NCBI RefSeq assembly: GCF_017916325.1
Contig: NC_090160.1
Coordinates: forward strand, 270,001-334,000
Direction: 5' to 3'
Length of the DNA: 64,000 nt
Origin: Leishmania martiniquensis
Lineage: Eukaryota > Euglenozoa > Kinetoplastea > Trypanosomatida > Trypanosomatidae
Positions 19,570-29,634 of the stretch are shown here, piece by piece; the stretch's first letter is position 1, and each line of letters starts with the position of its first letter. Under the pieces are notes generated by a model. It searched no databases and was not told the DNA's origin. It saw only the letters and a program-made list of their open reading frames with translations. The position numbers and the translations under genes were made by a program.

Positions 19570-21139
19570 TTGTTTGCCTCAGGGCGTTTTTCTTTCCCTC
19601 TTTCGCTCCTCCTCTCTCTTGCGCCTTCCGCGTAATGCTAAGTATGACTGGTTTTCTTCGTGCGTCGTTTTTTTTGTTTTCTTTTTTGATGTGGTGGTGA
19701 TGGTGGGAAGGGAGCTGTGCCGTGTGTTGAGAGCCGAGGCTGAGTGATCGCCTCTCCTTTCTTCTCTCCCTCTGGCTGTTCTTTTGATTTTTTTTTTCGC
19801 GAGAAGCCCTGGTGCGCCGTGGCGTACATGCGTGCGTCTGCTCCCGCGCCAACAGCCCTCAAGACTTGCGCAAATCGTCAGACGTCGCGCGAGACACAGA
19901 AAAAAAAGGAGGAGTGAAGAAAAATGGGGTGGAAGACTGAAAGGGACATCACAGCAACGCCCATACCACACACCCTCTATCGCGTGCTAGCCTTTGTTTT
20001 GTTGTTGTGTGTTCAAATATTTTGAAAGCTAAGAGCGAGCAAAAAAAGGCGAGGAGAACGCTTCACGTCACCGGCATGCCCCAGCTTCTCTCGCCTACTC
20101 GCTCCGTTTTTACACACACATAATATATATATATACCTATACATGTGTGCCTGTGTGCGTTCACGACGCAGATGTACACGTGCATGTCCCTGTGATGGTG
20201 TGTCCACGCAATCGCGCATGGGTGCGGGCGCCCACGTTGGCGGCTGCCTATATCGGGAGATACATCCCCGACTAATTCCATTGATGTGCCTCCCTCCTCC
20301 CCCGCCCTGCATCTCTGGCCCCCTCTCCTTCTCGCCCTCTTGGCCGTTTCTCTCTCACACACACACACCGCTCAAGCCTCACCATCCAACCCACATCCTT
20401 GATATTAGCCGTTTCCGTATTAGTGGTTGTCGCTCTCTCTGTGCGGCATCCCTTACCCTTTATGTGCGCACCGCAAGTGAACTGTGGAGTCTCAGGGATC
20501 GAGGAGTAACGTACAGAAACGGCGGGAGGCAGAGCAAAGCTGACGGGAACGCCGAGGCCATCGAGCGAAGGGGTGCTTGGAGGCTGCGCAGGAATGATTG
20601 CACGCGCTGCCGCCTCTTCTTCTCGAACTCTTCCTCCTCCGCCCCTTTTTTCTGCTCAGGGGTGTTTTGCTGTGTGTGGGGGGGGGGGTGAGGGCACTCC
20701 CCAGCAGGAGTGGATCCGATCCTCCTCCGCCATCTCGGGCGCTTCTGTGTGTGTGTGTGTGCGCTTCGCCTCTTCGTGCAGGCGGCACACTCGACTTCTA
20801 CAACACCCCTCTCAGCATACTTCTGCTCCTCTGGCCAGGCTAGAAAAGGAGGAAAGGGGGCCCATTGAGCTGATCGCCACTGTTAACACACCCATTCGCT
20901 CTTTGTCCCGCTCTCTCTTGTTGGACGGCACGATTTCTCGACGCGGCGGCGGCGGGGAGTGCCTGCCTATCTGTCTGTCTCTCGGTGTGTACGCGTGGGG
21001 GAGAGGAAGGAGGGGGTGCTCTAGTGCTTCATTGCTTCTGTATTACCACGTTTCTTATTATATTTTCGATTGCCTTTTCGCTTTGCAGTTGTCGCTGTTG
21101 TGCTTTGGTGTGCACCTCACTGCTTCTCTAATACCCCCC

Positions 21140-21200
21140 CACACACACACACATGCACATGCACATGCACGCATATATATATTTATATAAACACACACAT
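21140..21200. repeat. CA/ACATGC/TA compound repeat
   Basis: CA units, three ACATGC-type units, then TA units and a further CA run follow in the 5' flank of the ankyrin gene. Confidence 0.75.
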
Positions 21201-21596
21201 TTTTTTCGGTGTCGTCTTCGCCACTTTCACCCGAGTCTTACCCGCATCTGGTTTCTTTTGTTGCGGACCACTCACAGGTGTTCGTGCGTCTTCACGAACT
21301 TGTCCGCACCGCAGGGATCGGTTGTACCGCTGCCGCCGCGGTCACAGAAGTGGCGCTATGATCACCTCTGCCTTGTGGTTGTCTTGCTCGTTTAGAAGAG
21401 CTGCACCCCTTTGTCGGTTCTGACTACGTCTTGTTCTTACGCGGCGACCGCCGTGCACCTTTCCGTCCCCCCCTTCACACGCAAACACACACGCACGCAC
21501 GCACAAACGCATACACTCACACACAGGCTTTCCGAGCTGTAGCTTTGTTTGTATTCTATCCGCCGCGACCTCTCTCTTTTCGTTTCTTCTACTGTC

Positions 21597-24500
21597 ATGT
21601 CGCGGTACCTTGACCCCTTTGTCTCGGATAGCAGCTATGCAACGCCGCTGCCGCAGCAGCCGTGTGAGGCGGCCCTGTGGCGCGCAGTAACGAGTCTATA
21701 TGAATACTCCGCATTACCAGCGCCGCTGAACGTGGGCGGGCCTTCCACAGCAGCTTTGTCAGAATATGCAGTGCCCACTAGTGGTAAGCGAATCTCCGCA
21801 GTGGAGGTGTTGCAAGACAGCGCTCCAGCAGAACGTGATGACTTTGCTGTGCCGTGCGGTGGCTTCTACGCCACTATGTCACCCGTAATGGCGGACAAGG
21901 CAGCCTCGCCACTGAGTTCCTCCTCTCGATTCACAGCGCCGAAGAGCTCACCGCTTGCCCCGTCTGTGGCGGTACCTTTGGCGAATCTACCGGCTCTTGC
22001 CCAACAACGTTCACCGGACGCGCCCGCAGTGGCACCGCTGCTGCCTCGCACCCGCCCTACCAGCACCTGTAGCGTCCATGACGATTCGCTCGCCAGGGAC
22101 TCCACAGCCAGTTACACCCACGCCACCTGCTATCGCTTGCTCGAGCCGGTGCGCGCGCTGCTCACTCAGTTTAACGCGGATAATCTCTTTGTCGGTGCCA
22201 GCGTTGTGGACTTGGCAGTGCAGCACCCCCTTCCCTGCCTCCGCCTAGAGCTGGTGCGACTGTTGCTGACGTTTAAGCGTTGGAACTGGTCCATGTGCGC
22301 ACCGGTGGCCGTTGCCGCCGGTGTGGGGGACATAGATGTCCTGGAACACCTGCTCTCCGTCGAGGAGCTGGAGCCCAACATGGGCTTTCCCCTCACGGTC
22401 GCCGTGCGGTGCTCTCAGCATGAGCGCGTGCTGCCCTTATTGCTCTCTCATCCTCGCATCAAGCCCAACTACGGCGATGCCTTTTACGTGGCCGTTGCCA
22501 CTGGGAACACCGGTGCCATGCACATCCTGGGCGCTGCGGCAGGGGTCGATGTGAACGGCTTTGCGCACAGCGAGGGTACGTCGGCACTCTTGCACGCACT
22601 ACGCCAGCTCCTCATATGTAGCGTCGCTGAGGGGGCAGCACGCCAGCCATCGACAACTGACGCTTCCGTGCCACTACCTAGTCGGAAGCCCCGACACGCC
22701 ATCACACCGCCCTCCTCGCCTCTCCCTTCCACGGCGGAAGAGAGGGCAGCTACCATCTCCCTGCTCCTCGCTGGGCGGACTAGCAGTGCTGCCAAGGCGA
22801 ATGCGACGCACGAATCTCTCAGTCTCCTCTCCGGTAAGGCAGATAGGAGCGATGCAGCGCCCTGCACTGTAGCAACGATCTCTGGAGGCACGTCCTCTGC
22901 GGCGGTGTCCTCAATAGCCGCGGCGCTGCCAGGGCAGCGCGACAGGGCGCTTGCCAGCGGTGAGTCCGCCGTGAGGGTCGTGGGCGACGGGCACGAGGCC
23001 GTTACAGCGTCGGTACATGAAGAGAAGCAAAGCGCGGCGCACACCGCCGGATTTCGGCAAGACACCAGAGCTCATCTCCCGTGCACGGCGCAGCACTGGC
23101 AGGCCGTGTTTCTTTATCTGCTCAACCACCCTGCGATCGAAGTGAACGCCGGCTTCTACACGACACCGCTGCAAATGGCCGTCTCTTCGGGTAACGTGGA
23201 GGTTGTCGCGTGGCTTCTGCAGCACCCGCATCTTCGTCCAAACCGCTTGCCGAGGGCGGCCGCAGTGCTCCGCGACTCGTACTACCTTCTGCGGCGGCAG
23301 GTGCTCTCCAAGGATGCCCTGAAGTGCGTTGTGGCAACTCCAGTTGAGATGGCAGTGCAGCTGCATCAGCGGGAGGCTTTCAAGCTGCTTGTCCGTGACC
23401 AGCGCGTTCGAGTGCCCGGGCAGCTCACCATGCACCTGGAGCGACAGGCGTGGAACGCGGAGGCCATTCCGTACCTGACGATCCTCGCGCAGCACCGCGC
23501 TCACTGGGAGGGATGGGGCTGGCGTCGGCGTCGCCAGTGCGTGCTCATTGCTACAGCAGCCAACGTTGTCGTCGCGCTTTGCACCTGGGCCGTGTGGTGT
23601 GCGTGGTATGATTCCCTGAGGGCGTGCGGAGTTGTGCTACTTGGCACGCATGCAGCACAGGTGGTCATGAGCGTCGCTCTCTTTGTGTGGGAAACCTGCA
23701 TGACTGGGGCCCCCTCTGGTGCCGGGCGGCCGCCGGCCGCCAAGCCGGTCCCAGTGCTGGCGGCTCTCGTGCAGCACCGAGTGCCAACCTGGCCGGGAAC
23801 CTGGCGGTGCGGCGCCGCGGCGGTGCTTTTGCTCTGTCCGGGTATGGTGCCTCTTCTAGACCTTGTGTGTGCGTGGAATCTGTTCGAGGTCCATCGAAGC
23901 CGGCAACCTCTGCCCACAGCCGTGCGCACCGGAGGTGCGGCGCCAGCGATGTCTCCGCAGCATCGGCCTGCGGGCCCTCCTGACAGCTCTGCCAGAGGCA
24001 GGGGCTCGTCGAATGATTCCCGTGAGCGAATCGATCGCGCCCGGGGTCACTCGCGGTGGTTCTCATCCACCAGACATGAGAAGGCCGACTTGTCCGCCGC
24101 GTCGAGTGCCTCCAGCCACGATAGCCTCACGGATGCGCCGTGCGCGGCAAGCGTCGACCGCGGAGAGAGCGACTCTCATCCCCCGGCTGCGACGGCGCGC
24201 GCTCTGCGGCCGGCGATGGTCGGCGGCGGGGTTCAGAGAAGGTTTCATACCCTCTGCAGCGCCGCAGCTGCGGCACCAGTGGAGGGTGCGGTGGCAGGCC
24301 CTGCGCACACTGCAACGACGAGTGCGGCTGGCCAGGCTGCTGCCTCGAGCAGCGAGCTTCTTTGCCGCAGGAGCCCATCTTTGACGACCAACGGCATCAG
24401 CGCTCGGCCATCAATTCATCGCCGCGATTCGTGGGTGATGCCTGGTCGCCCCTCTCGCTTTGCCGCCTCCACGGAGTACCACGCCCCGGACCTGACCTTG

Positions 24501-25037
24501 CGTGCGTTAGCGTATGTCACGTACGATCGGCTACTTGTCGCACCTCGACTACTGCTCTCCTGCGTGGGCATCTTTATGTTCATGTTCATGGCCTTCCCCT
24601 CCAGCCCGCCAGCGGCGTTCTCGCCGGCGGCTGCGCTGGTTGGGAATGGCTCTACAGTGTGGATGGAGGGAGCGCCGCCGCAGCCTCTGTTTGCCATCGC
24701 CACGCGCTCCATCTTTACCATCTACTACTACGATCATTCTTTCTTCAAGGCGCCCACCGGGGCGGCTGCGCTGGAATCGAAGGCGAGCCTCGCCACTCTA
24801 CCGCGTTTTACCATAGCGATGGGACTGGTGGGCCTCTGCGGTCTTGTCGCATCTACCGTGAGTGGCGCGGCGCTGCTTGTCATGGCCACCTCGCTGCGCA
24901 CCATCACAGCGCAGTCCTGCTTCACGAGCTCGGGCGACATGGACAACAGTGACGGCAGTCGCGGTGGCGACGATCATGCGCTGCGCCATGTTGAGTGGAG
25001 TGGGTCTCGCGGCGCCGGTCATACGCGCGGGTACTAG
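21597..25037 (+). CDS. Ankyrin-repeat multi-pass membrane protein, 1146 aa
   Basis: The N-terminal half carries ankyrin-type repeats. Tandem helix pairs lie at about residues 215-321 (for example VAAGVGDIDVLEHLL, VRCSQHERVLPLLLSHP and VATGNTGAMHILGAAAG) and again at about 500-605 (TPLQMAVSSGNVEVVAWLLQHP and VEMAVQLHQREAFKLLV). The two arrays are separated by a long Ser/Ala-rich low-complexity stretch. After the second array come hydrophobic segments at about 648-672, 679-699, 740-765, 983-1000 and 1071-1100, with a polar linker between the third and fourth. This is an architecture of cytosolic ankyrin arrays plus a membrane part; ankyrin-DHHC transferases and channels share that layout, but I see no DHHC motif or pore signature. 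Start: first ATG after the acceptor at 21541-21542; the frame upstream is open only from a TTG. CDS and ankyrin calls are solid; function is unknown. Confidence 0.9.
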   Translation: MSRYLDPFVSDSSYATPLPQQPCEAALWRAVTSLYEYSALPAPLNVGGPSTAALSEYAVPTSGKRISAVEVLQDSAPAERDDFAVPCGGFYATMSPVMADKAASPLSSSSRFTAPKSSPLAPSVAVPLANLPALAQQRSPDAPAVAPLLPRTRPTSTCSVHDDSLARDSTASYTHATCYRLLEPVRALLTQFNADNLFVGASVVDLAVQHPLPCLRLELVRLLLTFKRWNWSMCAPVAVAAGVGDIDVLEHLLSVEELEPNMGFPLTVAVRCSQHERVLPLLLSHPRIKPNYGDAFYVAVATGNTGAMHILGAAAGVDVNGFAHSEGTSALLHALRQLLICSVAEGAARQPSTTDASVPLPSRKPRHAITPPSSPLPSTAEERAATISLLLAGRTSSAAKANATHESLSLLSGKADRSDAAPCTVATISGGTSSAAVSSIAAALPGQRDRALASGESAVRVVGDGHEAVTASVHEEKQSAAHTAGFRQDTRAHLPCTAQHWQAVFLYLLNHPAIEVNAGFYTTPLQMAVSSGNVEVVAWLLQHPHLRPNRLPRAAAVLRDSYYLLRRQVLSKDALKCVVATPVEMAVQLHQREAFKLLVRDQRVRVPGQLTMHLERQAWNAEAIPYLTILAQHRAHWEGWGWRRRRQCVLIATAANVVVALCTWAVWCAWYDSLRACGVVLLGTHAAQVVMSVALFVWETCMTGAPSGAGRPPAAKPVPVLAALVQHRVPTWPGTWRCGAAAVLLLCPGMVPLLDLVCAWNLFEVHRSRQPLPTAVRTGGAAPAMSPQHRPAGPPDSSARGRGSSNDSRERIDRARGHSRWFSSTRHEKADLSAASSASSHDSLTDAPCAASVDRGESDSHPPAATARALRPAMVGGGVQRRFHTLCSAAAAAPVEGAVAGPAHTATTSAAGQAAASSSELLCRRSPSLTTNGISARPSIHRRDSWVMPGRPSRFAASTEYHAPDLTLRALAYVTYDRLLVAPRLLLSCVGIFMFMFMAFPSSPPAAFSPAAALVGNGSTVWMEGAPPQPLFAIATRSIFTIYYYDHSFFKAPTGAAALESKASLATLPRFTIAMGLVGLCGLVASTVSGAALLVMATSLRTITAQSCFTSSGDMDNSDGSRGGDDHALRHVEWSGSRGAGHTRGY

Positions 25038-25572
25038 GCCATGTAGGCTTGTCGCGGCCGTAAGAATCGCGGTGCAAGACACGGACATGCTGTTGACGGT
25101 GGCAGAGGAATCGTTCGACGCGGCATGAGGGCCGGTGTGCGCGCGCTACGCGAGCAGTGGTGTTTTCGAGCGATCCAGCAGAGGATGTCGCTGCAACCAT
25201 ACCTCGGGAGAAGAGTGACAGCGAGCCACGGAGCGTAGCGTGGCAGAAGCGGTGCCGATTCATGGATTCCTGGGACGTGCACCGGAGACATGCGGTTATC
25301 TATGCATGCCGGTGCCAAGGGGGTCCCCAGCGCACTGCCAGAACACAAAGGCAGGAAAAGCGATGAGATGGGGACCGGCTCTCTGTCTGCCGTGTGGACG
25401 CGGCATGATAGCCTATCTGTCTGACGACCCCTTCTCCTTTCTGCTCCGTTGAGGTTGGCGCGCAGCGACGTTGGCGTGGTGTGTAAACGTGCCTCTCCAC
25501 ATCCTCAGTGTGCATCCTTCTCTTCTCGCCTTCTCTCTTTGCTCTACCAACAAGACCATACAGGCTCAAGCC
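25038..25572. other. Short intergenic region
   Basis: The 535 bases after the ankyrin gene are mixed composition until about 25490. A pyrimidine tract follows, with AG at 25553-25554 as the probable splice acceptor, 19 bases before the next ATG. No gene was seen. Confidence 0.6.
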
Positions 25573-26277
25573 ATGCTTCACCGCCACAAGCTTCTCTCTG
25601 TGCCGAGGCGTCTGGCAAAGCTCCGCAGCTCTCATATTGACCCCTGTGCTGTCCGTGCGCTGGGCCCGATTTTGCGACCAGCGCTGCGAGCACAGTCGTC
25701 TTGCACATGCCTCTCCGCCGCGTCGTCAGTTGCTGTATCTCGCCGCTGGCGCTCAACTGGGCTGCCGTTCAGTGACACTCCCAGCCCAGGCTCTTCACAG
25801 GCGAAGGCGCCGTCCAACAATGCAGCTGCAGCGTCCACTAGCCTCGCTGCACACCACGGTGCCACTGGCTCTACCACCCCTGTGGCGGAGCAGCTGAAGA
25901 GCCTCTCGCCGGAAGATCGGCAGCGCATCATCGCCGCCTTGCACGCACCCGAGAAGGAGAAGAGCTCCGTCATGGGTGGCAGCGGCATCGGCCCAGCGGA
26001 TGGAGACATGGTAGCGGCTTTCACCTGCAGTCCCTGTGACTACCGCATGGTGAAGCGCTTCAGTAAGCATGCCTACACAAAGGGCATCGTCATTGTGGAA
26101 TGCCCTAACTGCCGCGCGAAGCACTTGCTGGCCGACAACCTTGGCTGGATGGAGGACACGGCCGTCAACATTGAGGACATCTTGAAGGCAAAAGGTGAGA
26201 GCTTCATCCGCATTGGGGGAACGGAGGGCGACTACCAGGTAATGATGGATCCAGCAGAAGCTGCGTCTCCCACGTGA
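25573..26277 (+). CDS. Zim17/Tim15/Hep1-type DNL zinc finger protein (mitochondrial Hsp70 escort), 234 aa
   Basis: The C-terminal part has the DNL-type zinc finger: CSPC (residues 152-155) and CPNC (177-180) form the four-Cys zinc site. The spacer YTKGIVIVE (168-176) is conserved, and ADNLGW (187-192) is the signature DNL motif. In yeast and humans this protein keeps mitochondrial Hsp70 soluble and supports protein import and Fe-S assembly. The first ~65 residues are rich in Arg, Lys, Ser, Leu and Ala without acidic residues except Asp23, as expected of a mitochondrial presequence. Residues 70-110 are a low-complexity linker, and SPEDRQRIIAAL (112-123) is probably a helix before the finger. 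The upstream frame remains open, but the ATG at 25573 is the first after the acceptor AG and gives the targeting sequence. Function is by homology and is strong. Confidence 0.94.
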   Translation: MLHRHKLLSVPRRLAKLRSSHIDPCAVRALGPILRPALRAQSSCTCLSAASSVAVSRRWRSTGLPFSDTPSPGSSQAKAPSNNAAAASTSLAAHHGATGSTTPVAEQLKSLSPEDRQRIIAALHAPEKEKSSVMGGSGIGPADGDMVAAFTCSPCDYRMVKRFSKHAYTKGIVIVECPNCRAKHLLADNLGWMEDTAVNIEDILKAKGESFIRIGGTEGDYQVMMDPAEAASPT

Positions 26278-27577
26278 GCCGCTGTGGCGCAGCCGTAGAA
26301 CATGTCGCGCGCCGGCTGACAGAGAGCGGGGGTAAGCTGAGTTGCCCGCTCCGCAGACCTCCCTGCCCCTGCTCCCTCCCTCAGTAGGCGCTGCTGCAGA
26401 ACGCTTCGATTCTTGCCTGTTGCTACTGCGCAGACTTCTCATCCCACCTCAACTTTGCCTTCCCGCTCACCAGCATATACAGGTCCCCAGTCTGCAAGGC
26501 CCCCCCTTCCCTCCCTCCCTCCCTCCTCCTCTTCCCTTGACTGGCGCTCGTCCACCTGACATTCCTTCCCTCTCTCCCTTCGGCAGGGAGCCTCTTTGCA
26601 TGCTGTTGTCTGCCCATCCCGCGCCCTCCCGCGCACGCTAGTGCGAATCCTGCGGCACAGGCTCCTATGCGCGTGCATCAGCCGCCGCACGTACTAATGC
26701 CGTCTTTCCTCCCTCCCACTCGCCGCTTATGCGAGGGCGCGCGTCTGCGTATGCGCGCTGTGAAATCTATAACAGGCGCAGGTCTTCTAAAAGAGTACGT
26801 GATAGAATGCTTCGGAGGAGACCGATGAGGCGCCACGGGCGTCGCACCGGAAGAGCGTCAGCGCGCACGCTTCTGTCAGTGAGCGACAAGGCGAGGTGGA
26901 GGGCAAGCTGCGTAGCTGCTTGTGATGAGGAGTACCTTGCCAGCGTCCTCAAGACCGAACCAGCGGCGGGCGTGGTCATTCGCATAAGGTTCGTCTTGTG
27001 CGGAGTGTCGCCCTCCCGGAGAAAGCGGCTCTCGCTTACTTTGCCGTAACGTGCAAGCTTCCCCTCTTTTCTCCCCCTCAAGGGGCCTGTGTGCGTTGCA
27101 CGCGTCCCCCTTTTGCCGCCGCAAGCGCCTTTGTCTCCATCCCTCCCTTCCCTTCCTTCCCCTCCTCTTTTTTCTTTGTTCCGCCTTCCCCACCCGACGG
27201 CTCACTTGCCGGGTGCGCCATCGCAGTTGCGGTATAATCCCCCTATCCAAGCGTGCGGCCGTCTCTCGTGACGACACAACTTCAGCGTAGGTGCGATAAG
27301 AGCCGAGAAGAGAAGTGAAGCTGGAATAAACGAAAGTGGGCCAGTGCGAGTTAGTGAGTGAGGCCGACATCGCAGGTGAGTGCCACAGTCTAGCGCGCGC
27401 ATACGCAATCACATACAGACACAGACACCGGCAGGCACACAGACCACTGACGTACGCGCTCTTCTTTTTTGGAAGGGGCGGCTCTTTTGTTTGCAAAGGT
27501 GTGGTCAACGCGCGTGTGTCCACGCGCCGCGATCTGTTACAGGAGAAGTCGAAGCGAAACAGACGGGTTCAAAAGCT

Positions 27578-27598
27578 CACACACACACACACACACAC
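27578..27598. repeat. (CA)n microsatellite
   Basis: A perfect CA run of about ten units lies in the intergenic region. Confidence 0.85.
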
Positions 27599-28283
27599 AA
27601 ACGGGCATAGACCGCAAGTGAGTCTCGCGGACTTCTTGCTCGCAACTTCTTGATAAGCAGCCAATCCTTCCTTCGTTCTCCCCCCTCCCCTAATTTGTGC
27701 TCGTGCGCGCCTTCTCTCTCTCTCCCCTCAGCGACCGTTCCCGAGTTTCCTGACTGCTTATCCTTCGCAGGATCGCACGATAGGCCGGCTTGCCTTTGAC
27801 TGAGACGAGACGTGGGGAACGATTGCGTCTCTGCCGTCGTCGCCTTTTTTTCTTTCCTCCACTGTCTCCCTCACTGTCTATTGCTACTCTGCGTTCTGAG
27901 TCTTCTCTGCAGCAGTTCTCTTCCCCTTTGCTCGCCTGCCTCATATCTGCGTGCCCGCTCACAGACAGAGGCGCTGCGCCACTGAGGCACAGACGCAGAG
28001 GGGCAGGCGTGCAGAAATACGCCAAGGTGGGCGCCGAAATATTCCCAGCGCGCCGCAGCTGCCACTCCTTCCCACTAACACGACGGCGGCGCCCACGACT
28101 ACCTCCAGTAAAGACGTAGGCACGTATCTTCATTTCTTAGCTTTTCCTCCCCTGATTGCGTGCTGTCAGCATTTCATGCAGCTTCGAAGAGAAACGTGCA
28201 AGTCTTCTGTCTCCCTCTCCGTCTCCCTCTCCGTCCTTCCATCCCCCCGTCTCACGCCCTGACCATTCCCATTTTCTTTTGCA

Positions 28284-28325
28284 GATCTATATATCTACCT
28301 ATCTATATAGATATAGATAGGGATC
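28284..28325. repeat. TATC/GATA palindromic repeat
   Basis: TATC units turn into GATA units around a central CTATATAG, giving a hairpin-forming sequence, and the whole is bracketed by GATCT and AGATC-type ends. It resembles 1359-1415. Confidence 0.75.
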
Positions 28326-29634
28326 TGTTTCTTTTTTTCTGGGCCTCATCAAGCCACTCGAACACGCACACGCAGACGCATCACCCAACGCCGCACCGTA
28401 TCACCAACTGTTTGCTGCCTCTTCGGCTGCCGTTCTTTTTTTTTTCGCCGTCTTTTTCCTTGGTTGCCCCCCCCTCCCCATCAACCTTCTCGTTTGCACT
28501 CCGATCCTCCCGACCGGCACGAACAGGCGAAAGAGGACAGACGACAGCATCCTCGCTTCTTTTTTCTTGCTGTTGTTATGTTCCCCTTCATATCTTTGTG
28601 GTCTATCTTTCACTTTTCCATTCCCCTCCCCCTTTTCTTTCTCTCTCTCTGTGACAGCGACTTCCCCAGCATCCACACTTACGCCATCGTTTCGTTTGGT
28701 TCGCTCGTTTCTTCTCCCTCTGCTCAACGGCTCCTGAGCTTATAGTGCATAGAAAGCGAAGAGGCAGCCACAGTCGCACACAAAAAGGGAGAGTGAGAGT
28801 CACAAGTGTGCGTGTGTCTGCGTGTAATACTTTGTCTGTAGGGACCTTCAGAGTTTCCAAGTCCGTTCCACATCCCCTGCCTCCCACTCCCCCCCCCTCC
28901 ACTGCCCCAACCATAAAACCCTTCACGCTCTCCCTGCGTTCTTTTATTCGCTCATTCTTTTGTGACTTCATCGTTCGCTCTCCGTGCTCGTGTGTGTGTG
29001 CGTTGCATCATACATCCTCGTATTATTACTTTGTGTAAATTTGTATTCTAGTAGCACTGATAGACGCGCACAGAGGCACGCCTGCAGGCATACGTACAAA
29101 TACGCCGTTGTGTATCGAGAGACGCCCATCGGCATCGCGTTCTCTGTAGTGTTGCTCTGTAGCCCTTCTCATCGCCGCCTCTGCTTCTCTTTCTCGAGTC
29201 ACTGCTCGCTTTACATCTTTTTAATTATTGCTATTCGGCTCTCTTCACGCAGGTGGTGAGTGCGCTGTGACACAATAACGCTCGCTTCCGAGGTTGCCGC
29301 AACGCAGGGCATATATAGAGAGAGAGAGGGAAAGCGTGAAGCGGCGAAGAAGAGAGGCGGAACGCTGTCAAGGCGCAGACTGTGTTCATCAACACGCCTT
29401 CGCCCAGCCCTATCGTTTGCTCTGGACTTCCCTTCCGTTTTTTTTGGATTGCCATCCCCCTTCCCTCCCCCTCTGTTGCTTCATTTGTGACGCTGTTCGG
29501 CAAGCCCCTCTCCTCTCTTCGTACGCACTCGCAGAGAGAGAGAGCGCGCAGAGGGACGACCCGCGCGTGTGTGTGCGTCTGCCTTTGTGAGGATTTGTTT
29601 AGGAGTCGAAGAAGCAGAGGACAGACTGCCGACA

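Larger units (their letters stand above)
17341..21596. other. 4.3 kb intergenic region
   Basis: No gene was recognised. C-rich sequence lies just after the stop (17391-17426), purine-rich blocks at about 17700-17780, 17845-17910 and 18060-18240, and long C/T-rich tracts elsewhere. Repeats include a 16-base TG-based minisatellite (19070-19134), a quadruplex-type G run (19551-19569), TA repeats near 20121-20136, and CA/TA repeats at 21140-21200 and 21480-21526. The AG at 21541-21542 is the likely splice acceptor for the ankyrin gene. Confidence 0.55.
26278..29634. other. 3.4 kb intergenic region
   Basis: No gene was seen. Pyrimidine tracts (26360-26600, 27060-27190, 28140-28730) alternate with purine-richer blocks (26730-26900, 27290-27360). 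Repeats are a CA run at 27578-27598 and a TATC/GATA hairpin at 28284-28325. The AG at 29601-29602 follows a short T-rich run and may be the acceptor for the cyclin gene. Confidence 0.55.
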
